Assembly (NCBI RefSeq): GCF_037975245.1
Contig: NC_092571.1
Coordinates: 7,358,501-7,422,500 of the forward strand
Length of the DNA: 64,000 nt
Source of the DNA: Apostichopus japonicus
Taxonomy: Eukaryota; Echinodermata; Holothuroidea; Aspidochirotida; Stichopodidae
Direction of reading: 5' to 3'
Shown here in pieces: positions 11,469-23,144 of the stretch (its first letter is position 1; every line of letters begins with the position of its first letter). The notes beneath the pieces are model-generated. The model ran no database searches and was not told where the DNA came from. It saw only the letters and a list, made by a program, of their open reading frames with translations. A program made the translations under genes and the position numbers.

Positions 11469-11570
11469 TGAGGTCGAGTGGTACGGACTTTGGTTCGTGA
11501 CACAAGATCCGGGGTTTGATTCTTACTTTCGCCCGATGAGTCCAAAGAGGACGAAACCGGGCGTAAAGTG
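11469..11570 (+). ncRNA. tRNA-like head joined to a hammerhead-like motif (SINE or retrozyme relic)
   Basis: 11472-11481 (GGTCGAGTGG) resembles the A-box of Leu/Ser tRNAs and 11513-11522 (GGTTTGATTC) resembles a B-box. Directly after comes 11533-11566 with hammerhead core elements in order: CCGATGAG (one change from CTGATGAG), stem II GTCC...GGAC with a 5-nt loop, CGAAAC, then a short AC...GT stem III with GTA as the would-be cleavage triplet. Sequences outside the core can also pair (ACTTT CGCCCG with CGGGCG T AAAGT), which would form a competing long hairpin. Hammerheads are known within tRNA-derived and Penelope-type retroelements of animals. The changed U4 position suggests an inactive copy. 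Confidence 0.5.
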
Positions 11571-11599
11571 GAATTTTTCTGGTGTGTTGTTCTTTATTC

Positions 11600-11606
11600 A
11601 TTTACT

Positions 11607-11653
<47 letters not shown>

Positions 11654-11661
11654 GAAGAATC

Positions 11662-11740
<79 letters not shown>

Positions 11741-11742
11741 CA
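11600..11742. repeat. (TA)n microsatellite
   Basis: Interrupted alternating TA tract of about 140 bp. It produces a meaningless Tyr-Ile open frame, which was discarded. Confidence 0.9.
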
Positions 11743-12940
11743 TACATATGTGTGCACTACCCCTCAGTGGACTAATTCCTGCTAAAGGACCATTAAGCCT
11801 TGTGTGGTTTGGGTTACTCTTGGGTTACGCTAAGTAAGTGATAATTAATATGTTATTCCCAATACTAACATACCAGGCTTTGTTTTATTCTCCCTTAAGT
11901 GTAGTGAGTTATGTCACACTCTGTAATCTCTGGTGGAATAAGTTAAAGATGTGGGAAGACAGTTTGTCTACCTCCTGGAGGATTGGTAGCCTAGTCTAGT
12001 TGTACTTAGTTTCCCTTATTAGAGCTATGTTTAGATCACATGATGCAATGCTACACTATTACTAGTTGCCATGGTTATAGGATTAGCCGAATTTCTGCAA
12101 ACCTTTATGTTTGAAGAGAGTTGTAGCAATATGTAAGTATTCATATTGACTATTTTGTGAATCCATACACTATTGTTGTTGTTTTCTTAGAATATTTGGG
12201 TAGTACCATGTATTTAGCCCTATGAGTCTCACCCTTCACTGGTACAGACTCCATCTGACCATATACAGCAGATGGGCTAGGTTACATAGTCTCCGTTTTA
12301 TAGCCTGCTCTTAGTCCCAAGGGACGCTTAGGTACCTGCAGCCTAACAAGAGGTGTCAGTTCCCATAGCAACCTGTGGTCTAAGTCAGTAGAGATTCATG
12401 GGTTGAATTAAATAGTTAGTATGCTACTGTTGTTGCTATTATTACTAGCTGAGGGATTTTCCCAGTAGTACATTATTTATACTTGTAGACTCCATGTAAG
12501 TCATAGAGGGTGTACAGATTTTAGAGTTAATCACTCGCCTCTATTAGGATATGTTCGTAGTGGAAATAGTGCAACCAGTTTCTAGTTAAATATATATTAC
12601 ACTACGACACATAAGATTACACTGCTATGCCAGATAGGGATAATCAGTTTCACTTACTTTTGGAGCACTGTGTTATCGCTGTATGAGTAATATAGGCAGG
12701 TAGATGTATATTTAGCATCCAGTTGTTGTCTCGGAAGGTTCACTTGATTTTAATACTTAATAGTTGTTGTCATGCCAACCAGGTATGATGAGATGCACCA
12801 TATGTTTTACTTTGTATGAGGTGATCAGGTTGACATTTGTGTATAATATTTCACTATTGTTGTGTCACCCTTACTGATTATCTTTGTTGTATATTATTGC
12901 ATATTTTCATGCTTTTTTTAATTCCTTATTAATTTTTTTG
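11743..12940. other. No gene seen
   Basis: No coding pattern found; possibly the decayed 5' part of the LINE remnant that follows. Confidence 0.35.
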
Positions 12941-12959
12941 ATTACTGTGAGAGATCGTG

Positions 12960-14141
12960 AACCCCTTGCCTCTTGTTTAGTTCATTTGTAATGTGTTGGC
13001 AATGCATGGTGACAATTCACCAAGACACTCCAAGCTGCCAGACACAGTCAACCACCAGCTGTTACTGGACATTCTCGAGAAGTGCTTTGGAGTTCACGGG
13101 TTAGCTAGAAAATGGGTACCGTCGTATTTATCTGAGAGACAATTCGCTGTTTGTATCAACAAATCACTTTCTACGCCGATGTAGGTCAATTTCTCCGTAC
13201 TACAGGGTAGTATAAATAGACCAGTATATTTCACCTGCTATACTAGCACAATGAACACGTGTATCAGTGATGACCAATTCCTCATTGGCTACGACGATGA
13301 CCACAGTATCTACTCCAGTTTTAAACCCGGAGATGTTTCTTCGGAATTGGAGTCAATCAGGGGTCTTTCATCAACTCTAGAAAATGTGAAACTCTGGATG
13401 CAATTTAACCGTCTTAAGATGAATGATGAAAAATCGGAGTTTATCGTTTTCGGAAGCAATCGCCAACTACCACAGTGCAATACAGACGTTTTATCCATTG
13501 TGGACACTCCCGTCTGTCCTACTGATAGTGTGAAGCTACTAGGTGTTTACATGGATGAAACCCTCAATCTCAAACATCATATTTCCTTGAAAGTTCGTGC
13601 ATCAGCCCTCGCCATGTTTAATCTGAAGAAGATCCGGGAATATTTGGACAAGTCGACATGTCTCAAAATTGCAAATGCCATGATTTTCTCCCATATGGAT
13701 TATTGCAATGGTCTTTTTATCAACCTCCCGGCCTCCACACTTCATCCTCTACAAAGGATCCAAAATTACACGGCTAAAATTATTCTCGGCAGATCAAAAT
13801 ATGACAGTGCCTCCGCAGCATTGAAGGAGCTGCATATCCTCCCCGTCAATGGCCGTGTCGAGTACAAGATCCTCCTCCTCGTTTATAAGTGTATACATAA
13901 TTCAGCACCAGCTTATCTGTCTGAGTTGCTGGATATTAAGACACCCGTTCGTTCAACACGCTCGTCAAAGGGCATCCTTCTCAAGGTTCCTTTCACACGC
14001 CGCAAATGTTTCGCAGGCCGCTCTTTCAGCGTCGCTGGCCCCAGACTTTGGAACGCTCTCCCCGTCGACACAAGAAATTCGAAGACCAGAACTTTTAAAG
14101 TTGCTTTGAAGACTCACTTATTTAAGAAATCGTTTTTATAA
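12960..14141 (+). pseudogene. LINE ORF2 3' remnant (reverse transcriptase C-terminal half)
   Basis: One frame carries DTVNHQLLLDIL, a TAG stop at 13182-13184, LQGSINRPVYF, then YDDDHSIYSSF where an active enzyme would have FADD or YADD, then the long thumb and C-terminal region with MDYCNGLF, LQRIQNYTAKII and PRLWNALP, ending in LKTHLFKKSFL and a stop. The endonuclease domain and fingers are missing, so this is a 5'-truncated insertion, as LINEs commonly leave. The nonsense codon and altered catalytic box show it is dead. The C-terminal tail is typical of the CR1/L2/Rex1 assemblage. Confidence 0.85.
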
Positions 14142-14973
14142 TTGTATTGTTGTTCAGCGCCGTTGAGTGTTTTAACAGTAATGTGCGCTTTACCAAGAGT
14201 TACCACCTTAACATTAACCTTAACACCTGCAGTGGAAACAGACTGTGCCAGTTTCATTAATTATATTAATTTTTACACAGTATGTACAGATATTGATGTA
14301 GTTTTCAACCTATCGAGGGACCGTACGTGCCTATAGATGTTCCTTACAGATGTTCCTTAGACGGTAGTTTAGACGCCGGAGCCCCTCACTCCTAGTCCGG
14401 ATAACCAAGGAATGCATGATGTACCCCCACTAGCGACGCCATTTGTGGACCGAGGGACCAATCATTGTATTAGACGAGATGGGCGTGACTCCCGAGTTAT
14501 TAGATTATTAGGCCATTAGTGTTAGGCCATGATGACTGTCATGTGTTAATTATGTTTTAACTTTATTAGTATTTTATATATATTTTCAATAATTTTGCAT
14601 ATCGTAATTCACTTTTACCGTTATGGTGAATAAATAACATTTACCCTGCGGATTACGATAGAACATGGTGTTTGTACTCATTTAAATATACTGTGTCATA
14701 TATCTTCACAAAGGCAGGCGACTCGCAGAATTGAAACCCGCTTCCCTTGATCTTACAGTATGTCTCTCGTGGTTGCGTTACCAGCACATACTTAGTCCTA
14801 ACGCTAACTGTTACAAATGCTAATACTTTCTCATTTCTATTGTTCACTATATAGTGACAAGCCACGCATCAGTGCATTCTTGATCTTTATCAAGCATAAA
14901 TTTAACTAAAAAATTATCAACAAGGCTATATCAAAGTGGCAGGTACAGTGAACATATGTAAAAGTATGTTGTT
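14142..14973. other. LINE 3' UTR and unassigned upstream DNA of the transporter gene
   Basis: 14142-14640 probably contains the 3' UTR of the LINE remnant (a GCGC-rich piece soon after the stop); its exact end is not visible. From there to 14973 there is no recognisable element; the promoter or a 5' exon of the SLC16-like gene should lie here. Confidence 0.4.
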
Positions 14974-15223
14974 ATGTTCACTCTAATACAAAACGAGCAT
15001 CACACAAATAGGGGACTTCGTCTTCGTAGATTTGGACTTTTCGAAGAACGCAAAATGAATAAATATATCTACCTTGTAACCATGTGCATCAAGATGTTAA
15101 TTTTCAGTGGTTCATTGAAAGCCAATGGCATTTTACTCGACGAGATAGTCATCTTCCTGAATACCACACACTCGAGGGTAGCCTGGGCTATGTCGTTCCA
15201 GAATGGCTTGGCATATATGATTG
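14974..15223 (+). CDS. SLC16/monocarboxylate-transporter-like, exon 1
   Basis: First of four exons whose phases all agree (phase 1 at each junction); together they encode about 450 residues, the usual length for the family. SLC16 proteins are 12-helix major-facilitator carriers for monocarboxylates and related small solutes in the plasma membrane. This exon gives transmembrane helix 1 and the start of helix 2 (KMLIFSGSLKANGILLDE, then HSRVAWAMSFQNGLAYMIG) and ends at donor ATTG|GTAAAT. The family's DGG-G-W signature before helix 1 is absent; ERKMNKYIYLV stands in its place. Either the gene is divergent or an upstream exon supplies another N-terminus. ATG 14974 is the first in-frame Met; ATG 15055 (MNKYIYLV) is an alternative. 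Confidence 0.7.
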
Positions 15224-17247
15224 GTAAATACAGCAGCCGTCTATAATTTTAATTTTTTTTTTAAATAAAACAAATTTTGAATATTCTCTGTTAGTTAAAT
15301 CAAACAACTAATCTCAATTATTTAGGCCTTAAGGTAATATACGGTGGGAAAACGTTATTTTTTTGTTGTAAAAATATTCGCATTTTGATAACTCCTTTGC
15401 ATGTGGTTAACAGAGATGTTACGAGTCGTCGAGTCAAGTCGTTGCTAGTGATTATCCTGACAAGGGTCCCTATAATATCTCTATATGTGGAACACAATTG
15501 ACGTCGTGTGGGATTAAGTAATGGAGTCACGCCTAAGAATAATACGGCGAATAACTCTATACTGAAACGTATAACTTATCTTAACATCTTTCGAACAATT
15601 GAAGAGGATGCAGCAGTACAGAGATGAAGTTTCATGTGAGAAATCCACACTGATAAGCTGTTTACTCCGCGTTAGAAGAAATTTATTTGTCTCTGCGGAA
15701 GAGTGGGCTAAGATATTCATGAAGACTGGTTTTCAACTAAGCTTGTCACTAGAGTTTAATACGAGATAAAAAATATTGAGAGGATCAATACATCGGTTAT
15801 CGAAATTCTTAACGTATTCCTTCAAAGGGGATTAAATTGAATTGATAAGCCCGTAATAACCTACTCTAAAATGTAGTAGTAGAAAATGTGAACGTACATC
15901 ATAATTGTAAAATAATAGACTGAAAAGCAATCATCATTCAAAAATTAAGTCATTAAATCAATAAATGCTTTTCCTTCATCCAATGTCGGTAAAACACAGG
16001 ATTTGTTTTTGTTTTATATCAATCGTCATCACATTATTGTTCCAAATACTAAAGAGGAGTTAAAAGTATCGTTCATTTTCAGACCGCTATCTACACTCTA
16101 AAAAATTTGTTTCAACATTTTCCTGATTAACTATATTATTGACACTATAGTCAGATTACTTTGTACGAGTCCTGCATGGTTAGCGAAGCCATATCCGATA
16201 ACAACTAGCTCCGGGTATACCTTCACCTATTGTATCAATTATACACTTTTGCTATATTAACTTTGTATCCTTGTAAATTGTAATATTGGCCCAAATATAT
16301 TATGGACTCTTTTGTGTCAGAGAAACTCGAAGAACGGAACCTTTCTTCTTGAAAAATATATTTATAGGTAATCCCTTGGATTCCATTCTTCATCCAAAAC
16401 TCGAGTTGGCCCACTTACACGGGAAAAGACAACTGGGCCTCACGTTAGACTAGTAACGTTAGGAAAATCGCCTTGCATGAAATAACGCTCAACGTCTATA
16501 AATATTGTTTACAAAAATTCAGTAAGGCCATGGCAGTTGTATGAATGAACCAACCATCGTCTTGTTTCTATGTACTGTTAAATTGAAGTTTGCTAAATAT
16601 GCTAGATACGTACAAAAGGAGCACATGTCATAACTATTACATATAGGATAAACTCAGCTAAAATACGTAGCAGAATAATGTATACAGCTTTCCGAACGAA
16701 CAGTCATCAACAAATATCGCCATCATCGTGTTCAAATTTTATATAGGCCTACATCATAGAAAATTACTCGCATGTGTGATATGCATGTACCATGAAACAA
16801 CACAGTATACTGTAGATGCATCAGGTTATAACCTACCTGCTGGATTCTAACAATATACCAACATTAGGCCTACTTAGTTTCCAATATGGCCAGTTATGAA
16901 TGATGAAAACTACGGAAATAACTATAGTGGATTTCTTGTGTGTGTAATATAGTTGGGTTTTTGTTTCTAAGGATATTTGGAGATTGCTTCCGACGTTTTC
17001 ACATTTCACTGAATTTGTAGAAACTTCTGACAAGAAATTATATGGAGGGCTTCAAATAGGCCTATATACCGAAATCCGTGCACACTCATTTATGCCGTAA
17101 TATTGCAGAACTTGCCGTGCAATGCAGAGTTGCACGGCTGGCTGGCTACTAAATACCTGGATCCGCGTGACTTATTGTTTTTCATGTTTTTTACAGCAGA
17201 TAATATTGGTCCTATGTCTTATTATTGTATCTTGTTGCATTTCCCAG
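15224..17247 (+). other. Intron 1 of the SLC16-like gene
   Basis: Starts GTAAAT, ends CCCAG. Open frames inside are short and unconvincing, and no repeat with recognisable ends was seen. Confidence 0.6.
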
Positions 17248-17391
17248 CACCTTTCACGATACCATTACTGGACGTCTACAGCAGTAGGTCGTTGTGTATT
17301 GTCGGGGGCGTGTTGAGCGGATTAGGTTATATTTACTGTGGACTGAGATTACAGTCAATTTGGCATTTGTTCATCGGTTACGGCATATCAG
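17248..17391 (+). CDS. SLC16/monocarboxylate-transporter-like, exon 2
   Basis: 48 codons between acceptor GCATTTCCCAG and donor TCAG|GTAAGT, phase 1 to phase 1. Encodes helices 2-3 of a major-facilitator carrier (PFTIPLLDVYSSRSLCIVGG, then LSGLGYIYCGL and SIWHLFIGYGISG), matching the SLC16 pattern '(R)xxxxxGGxLxxxG...IWHLxxxYGxxxG'. Intron 1 (15224-17247) has no recognisable inserted element. Confidence 0.8.
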
Positions 17392-19300
17392 GTAAGTGAT
17401 ATTATAAAACAACAGTACATTTCGTCTGTTAGATGTACACAATTAGAAATGGAGCAAATGTATAAAAACATAGATTTAACTTGTTCTAATTATCTGAACA
17501 ATATGCAATGGTTTATGCTTCTTTACAATACATAAGTTTTAAATTGGGCGTGACATTTCACATACAGCCACTCCAGAATGCTATTCCATTAAGAAAGAAA
17601 GGTTTTCGAATGGTGTCAAATAGTTTTGGTCAGTTTGAATGGAAATTTGAAATGGTTTCAAATTGAATTCGTCTGTATTGAAAATATGATTCTTTCATGA
17701 AACTAAATGGTTAATCAACAGAAATACATGGCAATAGTCGCTAAATACGCATGGGAAAAGAAGCATCAAGATTTACAAAGTGCGGGTGGATGATGGGTGT
17801 CAAGTGGGCAAGTGGAAGACAAGTAAACAGTTTAAAGGGCAATGCTTTGAATGCCTTAAGTAGGTAGTTTTGTTTACTGCCCCGACTGGGGGAGTGGGCG
17901 AGGGGAAAGTGTTATGAATGGAAACAAAATTGCCCCGTGTGGTCCAAACTTCCCAAAGAGAACATTGGAATATCATAGTATAGTAGTTAGGAAGTAAAAG
18001 CAGTGATACGATGTAAGGAAGAAGGTTTCCCCAGCACCCCCCCCCCATCCTCCCCTCACCCCCCTCTACACCAAAAATACATGTACGTGCAATCCTGCAG
18101 TGATGCTTCACCACTACACTATAACATTGTACACTTGTGTAAGTACATGTATTCACTGTGCATAGTTGCCCTTGAGTATGAGGAAAATCTCAGTGACAAA
18201 AACAAAACAAAAACGGAACACTTTTGTTTTCGATCTCTACATTTTATTGAACTTCATCCTCTTTACTCTGTAAGCATGGTGATATATAAAGCAAACAGAA
18301 CATTGTCTCTAAAACGGATATATTTAATGAAGCATTTCATATGTAATATTTACTGCTTGATTGAGCTTGAACTTGATTATAAAATATATAAGAAACTGAA
18401 TCATTCCACCTTGTTTAATACAGCAGAACTAAACATCTGAACAGTGGTGTATTTTGCCAATAACTGATCCTACGGATGTTTAATTTCAAAAATTGCTTCA
18501 GTGTGTTAACTTACATAGCCCAAGTTATAAGCGTTTAGGATTTGCCCTGTGAGGCTGTACTCCAAATCGCTTTGTACAGTAACTTTGATTTTGGACTGAT
18601 TTAAACCTTTACAATGTTCGCATTTTTGCTTGTGGAATACAGTAATTTGATCGTGTATCGTGCACTATAACATCTGGACATTATTCTTGAAATAAGTAAA
18701 ATTTTCCGCAACGGTACTGGCGTATATCGGTTATGATAGGCTAGCCTATCGCCTGACTGTATGTGTATAATGCGGGCACCGTATTGTAACACTACATATT
18801 GAAGCAAACAAGGAGAAGCAGTTTGTGATCGGTCAACCCAATTGGCTAAAGCCAACGTACAGTAATTGGCTCCATTGTATCCAGTATGGCAGCCATTAAC
18901 AATGACACTAGCGTATTGCCGGTTGTTTCTGCTTTCCTTAGAGCCTTTCAGGAAAAAGAAACTTAGCAAAGGCTCGCAGAAAAACTTAAAATCAACCGTT
19001 CTCGAGATGTGCCAAGCACCAGGAAGGAACAAAAGTGGGTAGAAATTTAATCCAGACTATATCATCCATTGTCACCAGTGACCGCCACAAAGCAACCTCC
19101 GTATCTACGCAGACTGGTGTAAATAATAACAATCTGATCCCCTGATCTCTGGTCGGGGCAAATTTGCATATATCGCCAGCGAATCCAGCCAGCCGATTAC
19201 CGAACTCGATTCCACAACTGGTGTAAGGTGTTTATGCTGTTTCCACGTGCATCCGTTCACGATACCACAAAGTCATACCAACTGCAAAAAACAGTTTAAG
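17392..19300. other. Intron 2 of the SLC16-like gene, 5' part
   Basis: No confident element. Contains a G-rich patch near 17885-17910 and C-runs near 18030-18060. A 143-codon minus-strand frame at 18601-19032 has no recognisable domain and was not accepted. Confidence 0.5.
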
Positions 19301-19329
19301 ACATGATAACTTGTAAGAGATTAGGCGTG

Positions 19330-22240
19330 TATCTGGGTAATATGTCATTCTCATCAAACGACCTCTCCAAGTATGTTGCTTGAATCCCCAGGTCAGTTAA
19401 GAACAAAAAGCCTGTCTCTTGGGGAATACATTAGGACAAATTACTATGATTTGGTTGCACTTACAGAAAACTGGCTCGGTTCAACAGTCGACAAGAAATG
19501 CATTAGTGAATTCGTGCCCGCCAGCTACTCAATAAAACATGTCCCTCCTCCTGAAGGGAGACGCGGTGGAGGTTTGGCGCTGCTCTATAAATCAGCACTA
19601 GATGTCCGTCTGCTGAGCTCCAGTACCGGTGTGCACTATAAACTTGTAAAATGTGAACATAGCATCGAAAACCAAAGGGTTCGACTGGCTGTGGTGTACC
19701 GACCTCCACCATCTCAACAACATGGTCTGACAACGTCTGCGTTCCTAGACGAATGGTCTACATTCCTCACAGACTACGCCATTGACAGGAGAGAAGTCCT
19801 CGTCGTTGGTGATTTCAACTTTAACTTGGATGTAGATACTGACAGCCACGCCCAATGTTTTCTGGATGCACTGAAAGCATGCGGCTTTCAACAGCATGTT
19901 CGCGAACCCACTCATATCCATGGCCATACACTGGCCGTTGTCATCAGCAGGGACACGAATGATGTTGTATCGGATGCGACATTTACAGACCCTGTACTCT
20001 GTGATCAACTGGGGAAAGCATCACGTGACCATTTTGATGTTAGCTTCACCACTAACCTGCCAAAGCCTGTCCCTATTCGAAAACTGGTTTCTTATCGAAA
20101 GTTCAGCAAAATCGACATGGAGGCTTTCAGACAGGATATTACCAATTCACCACTGCTAGGTAGTACCTCTGGCTCCATGGACACACTTTTCAACGCATAC
20201 AATGATGGAATATACAATGATGGAACTTCTTGACTAACACGCGCCGATCTGCGCCAAAACCATAACGATGAGGCCGACTTGTCTATGGTATTGCTACGTA
20301 CTGCACGAAGCCAAACACACACGGCGCAAATTGGAACGAAAATGGCGGATAAGTCGTTCGATAATTGACCACCAGATTCATCGGGATTACTGTGTTAAAA
20401 TGAATAAATTACTCACGCATGGCAAGGTGACTTATTACTCAGAGAAGATCGTTGCATGCGGACGTGACCAAAAAGGAACTTTAAATGTGGCCTGTTAGGC
20501 CACAACACAGAATCATGCATTCCGCAAAACTACTCCTCCAGTAAAGTCCCCTGTGTATTCAGAAGGTTCTTCACCAACAAGATCGACAAAATCCGCGATA
20601 ATTTTGAGAACGACAGGCAATTAAGCACCAACCAGAGTGTTAATAGTGCAACAGGGTTAGTACCTCTTGATCAGCTTAAGCCAGCGAGTGAAGCGAGGGA
20701 TCACCAAGTCACCTTAAAAGTCATGTAGACTCGACCCTTTACTAACCTGGTTGTTAAAGTCGTGCGTGGATCAGCTACTTCCTCTGATAACCGCCATTGT
20801 TAACGCCTCCCTCTCCAGCAGCTGCGTTCCTAATAATTTCTAATGTGCGCAGATCACGCCTCTTTTGAAAGAAATCAGGACTTGACCAGAACACCCTCAA
20901 CAACTACAGGCCAACATCCAACATTCCATAATTCTCTAAATTAATGAAAAAAAAGTAGTAGATGCCCGTTTGGAACACCATCTTACGGACAACAACCTAA
21001 CGAGACGATGCAGTCTGCATATCGTATATCACATTCAACAGAGACTACACTACTTAAAGTAAAGAGCGACCTCCTATCATTCCTGGACAAAGGATATGTA
21101 GCCGCGTTAATTATGCTCGATTTATCGGCAGCCTTTGACACTCTCGATCAAAAAACCATGCTGCAACGTTTCGAGAACACATTTGGTGTTACTGGAGATG
21201 CCTTGTCCTGATGTCATCATACCTCTGCGATCGCAAAAAAGTTGTGACTACCGGTGACCATCATTCTGAACCTGTCATCTTGAAGCAAGGCGTGCCTCAA
21301 GGTTCAGTTTTAGGTCATAAGATGTACAAAATGTATAGGGCACCGTTGGGCGAACTTATTCGACGTCATCGATTAAACTACCACTTTTATGCTGACGACA
21401 CACACTTGTATGTGTCGTTTAAACCTAACGATGAGGATGCACAGAAGGAAATAATGAATCCAGTATCCGAATGCTTAGCTGATTTCGAGAATTGGATGCA
21501 CAATAATAAGCTAAAGCTGAACCCTGCCAAAACGGAAGTGATGTATTTTCCACTAAGCGCAACAAAAAATGTGTCAAAAACATTTCATTAAATATCGGCG
21601 ATTCTGTTATCACACCAACGCCAACGGTAAGAAATCTTGTTGTAATGTTTGACTCTCATCTGAACATGTCCCAACAAGTTAATAGTGTTTGTAGGTCTGG
21701 ATAAGCGAGTCTTCAAAATATCGGTCACATGAGGGGTTTTTAAACTGACGATGCAACCAAATCACTCGTGACTGGCCTAGTAACCTCGCGTCTTGATTAC
21801 TGCAACTCGATGCTTTTTGGTGCACCACAATCGACTTTGAATAGGCTGCAACGTGTCCAAAACACCGCGGCACGTATAATCACCAGAACTTCGCGTTTCT
21901 CACACGTCACACCTGTCTTAAGAGACCTTCACAAGCTGCCTGTTCGCCGTCGTGGTGGTGGTGAGTTCAAACTATTAGTACATGCATATAAATCAATTAA
22001 ATTTCAAACACCTCAATATTTAAGTGATTCTAACTGTGTACACGCCTAACAGAACATTGAGATCGGCTAACTACTTTACACTAGTGGTCCCCAGAGAAAA
22101 GACTGCTACATACGGCGACCGACAATTTAACTTTGCTGCTAGCAAGCTATGAAATGCACTGCCAAATAATATCCGTGATGCCAAAACATTTAGCCTCTTT
22201 TAAGATATTACTTAAAACTCACTTTTTCTTTTTAGGATAT
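19330..22240 (+). pseudogene. CR1/L2-like LINE ORF2, broken, inside SLC16-like intron 2
   Basis: Endonuclease domain first (ALTENWLGS, RRGGGLALLY, VVYRPPP, GDFNFNLD, HGHTLAVVIS and a degenerate SRDHF box), then reverse transcriptase (NNYRPTSNIP, SAYRISHSTETTLL, LDLSAAFDTLD, GVPQGSVLG, FYADDTHLY, NKLKLNPAKTEVM) and the C-terminal tail (RLDYCNSMLFG, LQRVQNTAARII, SKLWNALPNNIRDAKTF, LKTHFFF). The YADD box is intact, but several frame shifts and stops (about 20232, 21210, 21590, 21700, 22045) break it. ORF1 is not recognised, so the copy is 5'-incomplete or ORF1 has decayed. Same strand as the host gene. Its 3' UTR probably resumes at about 24720. Confidence 0.85.
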
Positions 22241-22267
22241 TCACTGTAAATCTGTATTGCTTTTTAA

Positions 22268-22269
<2 letters not shown>

Positions 22270-22342
<73 letters not shown>
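22270..22342. repeat. (TA)n microsatellite
   Basis: Nearly pure TA tract directly after the LINE ORF and directly before the dispersed repeat at 22365-22548. Confidence 0.9.
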
Positions 22343-22343
<1 letters not shown>

Positions 22344-22364
22344 CACCCTCCCACCCGAATAAAA

Positions 22365-22548
22365 ACTAATATTATCAGATAATTTCGAAAACCCCTTATC
22401 CAACTCCACTTGTATTGACCCCCTATGAAGGAACTTCACAAGCCAAGGAATCAGCAATGATTCATTGATAAAGTGAGATATTGACACAATGTCATTGACT
22501 AATGACTGCACACACACTTTTCAAGACACATCCTTATTGTACGCATAT
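22365..22548. repeat. Dispersed repeat, copy 1
   Basis: Near-identical to 60588-60762 (shared words TATCAGATAATT, GAAAACCCCTTATCCAACTC, GATTCATTGATAAAGTGAG and TCAAGACACATCCTTATTG). Both copies sit against (TA)n tracts. No coding capacity and no terminal inverted repeat seen. Confidence 0.85.
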
Positions 22549-22550
22549 AC

Positions 22551-22584
<34 letters not shown>

Positions 22585-22602
22585 GTATATACATATATAT
22601 AT

Positions 22603-22640
<38 letters not shown>
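22549..22640. repeat. (TA)n microsatellite
   Basis: Interrupted TA/CATA tract on the far side of the dispersed repeat. Confidence 0.85.
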
Positions 22641-22641
<1 letters not shown>

Positions 22642-22808
22642 TACATCACATATTATAGCGGCCAATATTCACAAAAAGTTCTCTATACCAAGGCAGAGCT
22701 AGAATATCACCAAGTATACTTAACTAAAATACCATCATAATGCTACTCGGAGTTTCACGGGTACGGCTTGCGCATCGATCATCAGGCAACTGAACTGATC
22801 AACACGGA

Positions 22809-23130
22809 TTATCTCTGCTTCAGGCGTGTGTTTTTACTGTTGCCATGGCGACAGCGCGATAACAGCTCTGATCTTTTGTTAATGCATCTGTCCATCGACT
22901 GTATTATTGCTAGCTTCTCTTCCATGCATAGATTCCATGCTCCTGATTCGCGTTGGTGTGTGTCGGATTGCTTCATTATGTTCCATTCAATTAAATAATC
23001 GCTACCCTTATACTTTTCACTGCCCAGATATGCTTAGATAGTTCTGTCTCCTTTCCATATTTCCTGTTGCGAAACGACTTTGTGTGGTTGCGGTACCTAG
23101 ATTTAAAATTGCCCGCGGTGAGCCATCCCG
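22809..23130 (-). pseudogene. Penelope-like element, inverted C-terminal part (half GIY-YIG and tail)
   Basis: Minus-strand translation begins in the second half of a GIY-YIG endonuclease (LTAGNFKSRYRNHTKSFRN, then ETELSKHIW), shifts frame once near 23015, and continues (DYLIEWNIM, WNLCMEEKLAIIQ, CINKRSELLSRCRH) to a stop at 22809-22811. NKRSEL followed by CRH is the usual C-terminus of GIY-YIG Penelope-like elements. It lies head-to-head with the reverse transcriptase part on the plus strand and shares with its far end a block of about 25 bp around the FKSRYRNH codons. Confidence 0.75.
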
Positions 23131-23144
23131 GAGAATATAACCCA

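Noticed and set aside
11568-11837. 89-codon frame rich in Tyr-Ile
   Set aside because: Translation of a (TA)n microsatellite.
18601-19032. 143-codon minus-strand frame in SLC16-like intron 2
   Set aside because: No recognisable domain, membrane pattern or splice context; could belong to an unknown repeat but nothing supports a gene.
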